From positions 1 to 17,289 of the forward strand of contig CALFGU010000026.1 of NCBI GenBank assembly GCA_937877685.1: a DNA stretch of 17,289 nt, in the 5' to 3' direction. The position numbers and the translations under genes were made by a program. Under the pieces are notes generated by a model. That model searched no databases and had not been told where the DNA came from. It saw nothing but the letters and a program-made list of their open reading frames with translations. Shown piece by piece: positions 13,489 to 17,289 of this stretch; the first letter of the stretch is position 1, and each line of letters begins with the position of its first letter. This DNA comes from an uncultured Prevotella sp. Its GTDB lineage: Bacteria > Bacteroidota > Bacteroidia > Bacteroidales > Bacteroidaceae.

Positions 13489-15330
13489 ATGGCTCGCGAC
13501 CACTCCTTTGACAATCGAAAATTCGTAATCGGAGGCATCGCCGTCGGCATCATTCTCATTTACATTATTCGCTTATTTTCATTGCAGTTGTTTAGTGATG
13601 ACTATAAGAAAAGTGCCGACTCTAATGCCTTCCGAAAGGAAATAATTTACCCCTCGCGCGGTCTTGTGACCGATCGCAAGGGGAATTTGCTTGTGTATAA
13701 CGACCCTTCTTACAACATCATGGTGGTTATGCAGGAGCAATGGGGAGTTGATACGTTGGATTTCTGTCAGACGGTGGGCATTACCCGAGAGTTTTACGAG
13801 CAACGCATGCAAGAAATCAAACAGAGAGTAGGTTATTCGCGCCACACTCCTCAAGTGTTCATGAGTCAAATTCCGGCCGAGGAGTTTTCTGTGTTTAAAG
13901 AAAATCTGTATCGCTTTAAGGGGTTCTCGGCAGAGAAACGCTCTATCCGCCACTATGCTGACGGGATGGGCGCACATATACTTGGCGACGTGGGTGAGGT
14001 GAACGAACGCGACATCTTAAACGACCCCTATTATCGAAGTGGGGACAATATCGGAAAATTGGGCATTGAACTTTCTTACGAAAAGTATCTGCGTGGCGAG
14101 AAAGGCATGCGCATCATGCTCCGTGACGTTCGCGGGCGTAGCAAGGGGCACTACATGGACGGTAAGTATGACGTGGCCCCCGTTCCTGGGCGTAACTTGA
14201 CTTTGGGTTTGGACAAGGATTTGCAGGCACTTGCCGAACGCTTGCTACAAGGTAAATTGGGGGCCATCGTTGCTATCGAACCCGCCACGGGCGAAGTGCT
14301 CTGCATGGCATCGTCGCCCACTTACGACCCCCGAATTATGGTGGGGCGCGACCGCGGTAAGATGCACCGAAAATTGTCTTCCGACCCCATGAAACCACTT
14401 CTCAATCGCGCCATCATGGGTACCTATCCCCCGGGGTCAACCTTCAAACTCACGCAAGCGCTTATCGGACTTCAGGAAGGGAGCATCACTCCCGAAATAG
14501 GGTTCCCCTGTCACGGCGGTTTCCATTACGGTGGACTTCATCTGGGGTGTCACGCCCATGGTTCTCCCATACCTCTTGTGCCTTCTATAGCAACGAGTTG
14601 TAATGCCTATTTCTGTTGGAACCTTGTGCGTATGTTCTCCAATCGCTCCAAATACCCCACCGTTCAAGACGCCATGACGCGCTGGAAGGACCATCTCGTG
14701 AAAATGGGCTATGGGTATGCCTTAGGCATCGACTTGCCTGGCGAAAAACGAGGCATGATTCCTAATGCCGCTTATTATGACAAGGCATATAAGGGCAGCT
14801 GGAACGCACTGACGGTGATTTCCATCTCCATCGGTCAGGGGGAAGTGACGGCAACGCCGTTGCAAATCGCCAACCTTGCCGTCACAGTTGCTAATCGCGG
14901 ACATTATTACATACCTCATGTGGTTAAAGAAATTCAGAATGCAGAATTAGACTCTATTTACACCACACCGCAGTACACCATGGTGGACGAAAAATGGTAT
15001 AAATATGCCGTTGAGGGCATGCGCGCTGCCGTGACTGGCGGTACGTGTCGCGGGGCTGCCATTCCCGGAATCGAGGTGTGCGGAAAAACGGGAACAGCCG
15101 AGAATCGCGGACGCGACCATTCCGTATTTATGGGATTTGCTCCGATGAACGAACCCAAGATTGCCGTATCCGTTTATGTGGAAAACGGCGGATATGGCGC
15201 CGTTTATGGTGTGCCCATCGGGGGGCTTATCATGGAGCAATATCTTAATGACTCACTTTCTGCCGCCTCAAAGGTAAAGGCGCAAAACATTCAGAACAGC
15301 ATCATCAATTATGGTAAACAGGAACGATAG
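13489..15330 (+). CDS. mrdA: Penicillin-binding protein 2, elongasome transpeptidase
   Basis: Class B PBP that cross-links peptidoglycan during cell elongation, working with RodA encoded next. The 613-residue protein has a membrane span at about 12-34 and a dimerisation domain with PSRGLVTDRKGNLL (55-68). The transpeptidase domain carries all three motifs: STFK (317-320, nucleophile Ser317), SCN (370-372), and KTGT (533-536). GIDLPGE (413-419) and GQGEVTATPLQ (449-459) are typical of PBP2. The region before the SCN motif holds CHGG (341-344) and GCHAH (353-357). I chose ATG 13489, seven bases after mreD; a TTG start at 13450 would add 13 unlike residues overlapping mreD. The last 20 bases overlap rodA, implying coupled translation. 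Confidence 0.96.
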   Translation: MARDHSFDNRKFVIGGIAVGIILIYIIRLFSLQLFSDDYKKSADSNAFRKEIIYPSRGLVTDRKGNLLVYNDPSYNIMVVMQEQWGVDTLDFCQTVGITREFYEQRMQEIKQRVGYSRHTPQVFMSQIPAEEFSVFKENLYRFKGFSAEKRSIRHYADGMGAHILGDVGEVNERDILNDPYYRSGDNIGKLGIELSYEKYLRGEKGMRIMLRDVRGRSKGHYMDGKYDVAPVPGRNLTLGLDKDLQALAERLLQGKLGAIVAIEPATGEVLCMASSPTYDPRIMVGRDRGKMHRKLSSDPMKPLLNRAIMGTYPPGSTFKLTQALIGLQEGSITPEIGFPCHGGFHYGGLHLGCHAHGSPIPLVPSIATSCNAYFCWNLVRMFSNRSKYPTVQDAMTRWKDHLVKMGYGYALGIDLPGEKRGMIPNAAYYDKAYKGSWNALTVISISIGQGEVTATPLQIANLAVTVANRGHYYIPHVVKEIQNAELDSIYTTPQYTMVDEKWYKYAVEGMRAAVTGGTCRGAAIPGIEVCGKTGTAENRGRDHSVFMGFAPMNEPKIAVSVYVENGGYGAVYGVPIGGLIMEQYLNDSLSAASKVKAQNIQNSIINYGKQER

Positions 15331-16786
15331 TCTCAATAAGCGAACCGCCCTTTCTGCAGATTGGGTGGTGGTTGTCTTATATCTCGTTCTGATGGTGTGT
15401 GGATGGTTCTCCATTTGCGGAGCGAGTCATGAAATTGGCGACACTGATTTCTTTGACTTTGCCACCCGCTCGGGCAAGCAAATCATGTGGATGGGACTTG
15501 CACTGGTCATCGGTTTTCTGTTGCTCTTGATTGACGACCAGTATTTTGACCAACTGACTGACTTGCTTTACGTCCTCATGATGATACTCCTGCTCGTCAC
15601 GCCCTTCCTTGCAAAGGACATCAAGGGGTCACGTTCGTGGTTGTCATTAGGACCTGTCAACCTGCAACCGGCGGAGTTTGCGAAGTGTATTACGGCGCTT
15701 GCCGTGGCAAAGATGTGTGGGCAGTATGGATTCACGCTCAACAAGATGCGTAATTTACTTAAGGTCTCCTTTGTGGTGTTGCTGCCCATGGGACTGATTA
15801 TTATGCAGAAGGAAACGGGGTCTGCGCTGGTCTATGCCGCATTCTTCCTCGTTTTTTATCGTGAGGGAATGCCCGGGGCCTTTCTCTTTACCGCCTTTGC
15901 CGCAGTTGTGTATTTCGTGGTCGGAATCCGTTTTGCCGAAGTCCCCTTGGAGGGCACGCTTTCTACGGTTGGCGAATTCTCCGTGATGACGATGATATGG
16001 TTGTTTACTTTCGGGATGATTCACGTCTTTTGTAAACAAACGATTCACGCTTGGCGCATCTTCTGGATGGGCATTGCGGGGGTAGGGGGAGCCTTGTTGT
16101 TCTCGCTCGTAGTGGTTCCCATCAATGTGTCATGGGCATTCCTGACGGTGTTTCTCGTAGCCGTCTGCTACCTCTGCTATCACGCCTTGCGCGAGCGCCT
16201 CATGTCCTATTTTTATATTTCGCTCTTTGCGCTGGGGTCGCTAGCCTTTCTCTATTCTTCCAACTTTGTGCTCAATCACTTGCAACCTCACCAAAAGATT
16301 CGTGTGCAAGTGCTGCTCGGTGTAGTGACGGACAATGCTGGGGCAGGTTATAACGTCAATCAAAGTATGATAGCCATCGGGTCAGGGGGATTAGAAGGAA
16401 AAGGGTTTATGAACGGCACGCAAACCAAACTCAAATACGTGCCCGAGCAAGACACAGACTTCATCTTCTGCACTGTCGGCGAAGAGCAAGGGTTTATCGG
16501 TTCCTCTGCCGTCTTGCTCCTTTTCTTGGCACTCATTCTGCGCCTGCTCTATTTGGCAGAACGCCAGACGCACACCTTTGCGCGTGTCTATGGTTATTGT
16601 GTGCTTTGCATCCTGCTCTTTCATGTCTTCATCAATGTCGGCATGGTCATCGGACTCACTCCCGTAATCGGCATCCCGCTCCCCTTCTTTAGTTACGGAG
16701 GTTCCTCACTCTGGGGCTTCACCATCTTGCTTTTCATCTTCCTCCGCATAGACAACCAACGCAAGATTAGGCGCGAATTCGTATAA
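15311..16786 (+). CDS. rodA: SEDS peptidoglycan glycosyltransferase RodA
   Basis: Polytopic inner-membrane enzyme that polymerises lipid II into glycan strands, paired with PBP2. The SEDS marks are present: GSRSWLSLG (106-114), QPAEFAK (119-125), the KETGSAL loop (167-173), PEQDTDFIFCTVGEEQGFIG (378-397) with the catalytic aspartate at 383, and GLTPVIGIPLPFFSYGGSS (448-466). At 491 residues it is about 120 longer than E. coli RodA. The surplus is a hydrophobic stretch around 185-310 that should add membrane spans, as seen in Bacteroidetes RodA proteins. The start lies within mrdA (20-base overlap). A short inverted repeat (TCACGA 16788-16793, TCGTGA 16800-16805) follows the stop but has no T-run, so it is at most a weak terminator. 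Confidence 0.95.
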   Translation: MVNRNDSLNKRTALSADWVVVVLYLVLMVCGWFSICGASHEIGDTDFFDFATRSGKQIMWMGLALVIGFLLLLIDDQYFDQLTDLLYVLMMILLLVTPFLAKDIKGSRSWLSLGPVNLQPAEFAKCITALAVAKMCGQYGFTLNKMRNLLKVSFVVLLPMGLIIMQKETGSALVYAAFFLVFYREGMPGAFLFTAFAAVVYFVVGIRFAEVPLEGTLSTVGEFSVMTMIWLFTFGMIHVFCKQTIHAWRIFWMGIAGVGGALLFSLVVVPINVSWAFLTVFLVAVCYLCYHALRERLMSYFYISLFALGSLAFLYSSNFVLNHLQPHQKIRVQVLLGVVTDNAGAGYNVNQSMIAIGSGGLEGKGFMNGTQTKLKYVPEQDTDFIFCTVGEEQGFIGSSAVLLLFLALILRLLYLAERQTHTFARVYGYCVLCILLFHVFINVGMVIGLTPVIGIPLPFFSYGGSSLWGFTILLFIFLRIDNQRKIRREFV

Positions 16787-16805
16787 GTCACGATGCCGGT
16801 TCGTG

Positions 16806-17188
16806 ATGGCGCAAGCGGGGGCGAGTTTGTTACATTAGGGCAGTGGAGTGGGGCGTAGTTTTTCTGACATAAGAACAAAAGTACATGAGGAATGGTTAAC
16901 GAATGGCTTTTAGTTCTTCTGTTCTTCAGTCAGAAACGCCTTCTCAAAACAAAGTCTTAAATCGTACATTTTGTTTGGGTACTTAAGAATCACAATTTGA
17001 GATAGAATTTTTCTGTAGTTAGATATAATTTCCCGATTGAAACTCAGAGGCCCCGGCAGCGCAGGTTCTATCGCCTTTAGCAAACTAAAATCAGGAAAAA
17101 ACAGGACGGAAAATCCCCTGCAAAGTGACAAAAACGTGACTTTATACCATTGATTTAGCCTCTGCGTAGAAACTTTTCGGCAAAACCC
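16806..17188 (+). other. Non-coding stretch between rodA and tRNA-Phe
   Basis: About 380 bases with no believable gene. It holds copy C of the dispersed element (16946-17034). A 73-codon open frame on the minus strand (16910-17131) has no recognisable feature and crosses the element, so I do not call it a gene. Confidence 0.5.
16946..17034 (+). repeat. Dispersed intergenic element, copy C
   Basis: It contains all blocks: AAAACAAAGTCTTAAAT (16946-16962) and CAATTTGAGA (16993-17002), identical to copy A, and TTTGAGATAGAATTTT (16996-17011) plus AATTTCCC (17027-17034), shared with copy B. It therefore links the two other copies. Confidence 0.7.
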
Positions 17189-17219
17189 TTTGCTATTTCA
17201 GAAAAAGTGCCTACCTTTG
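17189..17219 (+). promoter_or_regulatory. Bacteroidetes-type promoter of tRNA-Phe
   Basis: TTTG (17189-17192), 19 bases, then TACCTTTG (17212-17219). The -7 element and spacing are identical to those of the BACON lipoprotein promoter. Transcription should start near 17224, giving a 5' leader of a dozen or so bases before the mature tRNA. Confidence 0.88.
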
Positions 17220-17236
17220 CACTCGCAATTCAGAAA

Positions 17237-17289
17237 GGTGCCATAGCTCAGTTGGTAGAGCAAAGGACTGAAAATCCTTGTGTCCCCGG
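17237..17289 (+). tRNA. tRNA-Phe (GAA), 5' part
   Basis: The first 53 bases are present; the window ends in the T-arm. The acceptor strand is GGTGCCA, the D-arm GCTC-AGTTGGTA-GAGC, and the anticodon arm AAGGA-CTGAAAA-TCCTT, with anticodon GAA at 17270-17272, reading Phe codons. The variable region GTGTC and the start of the T-stem (CCCGG) follow. The 3' acceptor strand and CCA lie outside, so completeness cannot be checked. Confidence 0.95.

Noticed and set aside
16788..16805. Terminator after rodA
   Set aside because: The 6-bp stem is weak and has no T-run; I mention it under rodA but do not call it a terminator.
16910..17131. Minus-strand open frame of 73 codons
   Set aside because: No family likeness, no promoter seen, and it crosses the dispersed non-coding element.

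Overview
The window looks like chromosomal DNA of a Bacteroidales bacterium, probably close to the Prevotella/Bacteroides group. Three things point there. Promoters fit the Bacteroidetes type (TTTG, 19 bases, TAnnTTTG), with exact matches at 3575-3605 and 17189-17219. Start codons lack good Shine-Dalgarno sequences and sit behind A/T-rich leaders. The proteins (BACON-type lipoprotein, PpiD-like membrane chaperone, long RodA) have the forms usual in that phylum. All convincing genes are on the plus strand.

Layout. 1-3117: end of etfB, then etfA and a 569-residue acyl-CoA dehydrogenase, an electron-transfer unit closed by a terminator (3142-3184). 3185-3661: a non-coding stretch with a dispersed repeat and a near-ideal promoter, leading to a two-BACON-domain lipoprotein (3662-4783) and its terminator. 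5020-7236: a PpiD/SurA-like membrane-anchored chaperone with a GNRA-capped terminator. 7358-8014: monofunctional peptidoglycan glycosyltransferase mtgA. 8267-9301: recA, followed by a small orphan lipoprotein and a very long terminator hairpin. 10101-10694: a gene for only the IMP cyclohydrolase half of PurH. 10841-16786: the elongasome cluster mreB-mreC-mreD-mrdA(PBP2)-rodA. 17237-17289: the first 53 bases of tRNA-Phe(GAA) behind its own promoter.

The genes fall into three themes. EtfAB passes electrons to or from the acyl-CoA dehydrogenase. MtgA and the mre-mrdA-rodA cluster build the lateral wall: MreB filaments, MreC/MreD scaffold, RodA polymerase, PBP2 transpeptidase. The PpiD-like protein and two lipoproteins are envelope components.

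The most interesting signals are non-coding. Low-complexity repeats sit directly against several start codons: a TGTACTC family before the acyl-CoA dehydrogenase and mreC, and AACCT/GTTCTGA families before recA and mreB. One forms an 18-bp perfect hairpin, extendable to about 25 bp, between mreB and mreC. A separate multi-block element recurs in three intergenic regions. The purH gene ends exactly at its domain boundary, so the AICAR transformylase activity must be encoded elsewhere. I found no defence system, CRISPR array, insertion sequence or prophage.
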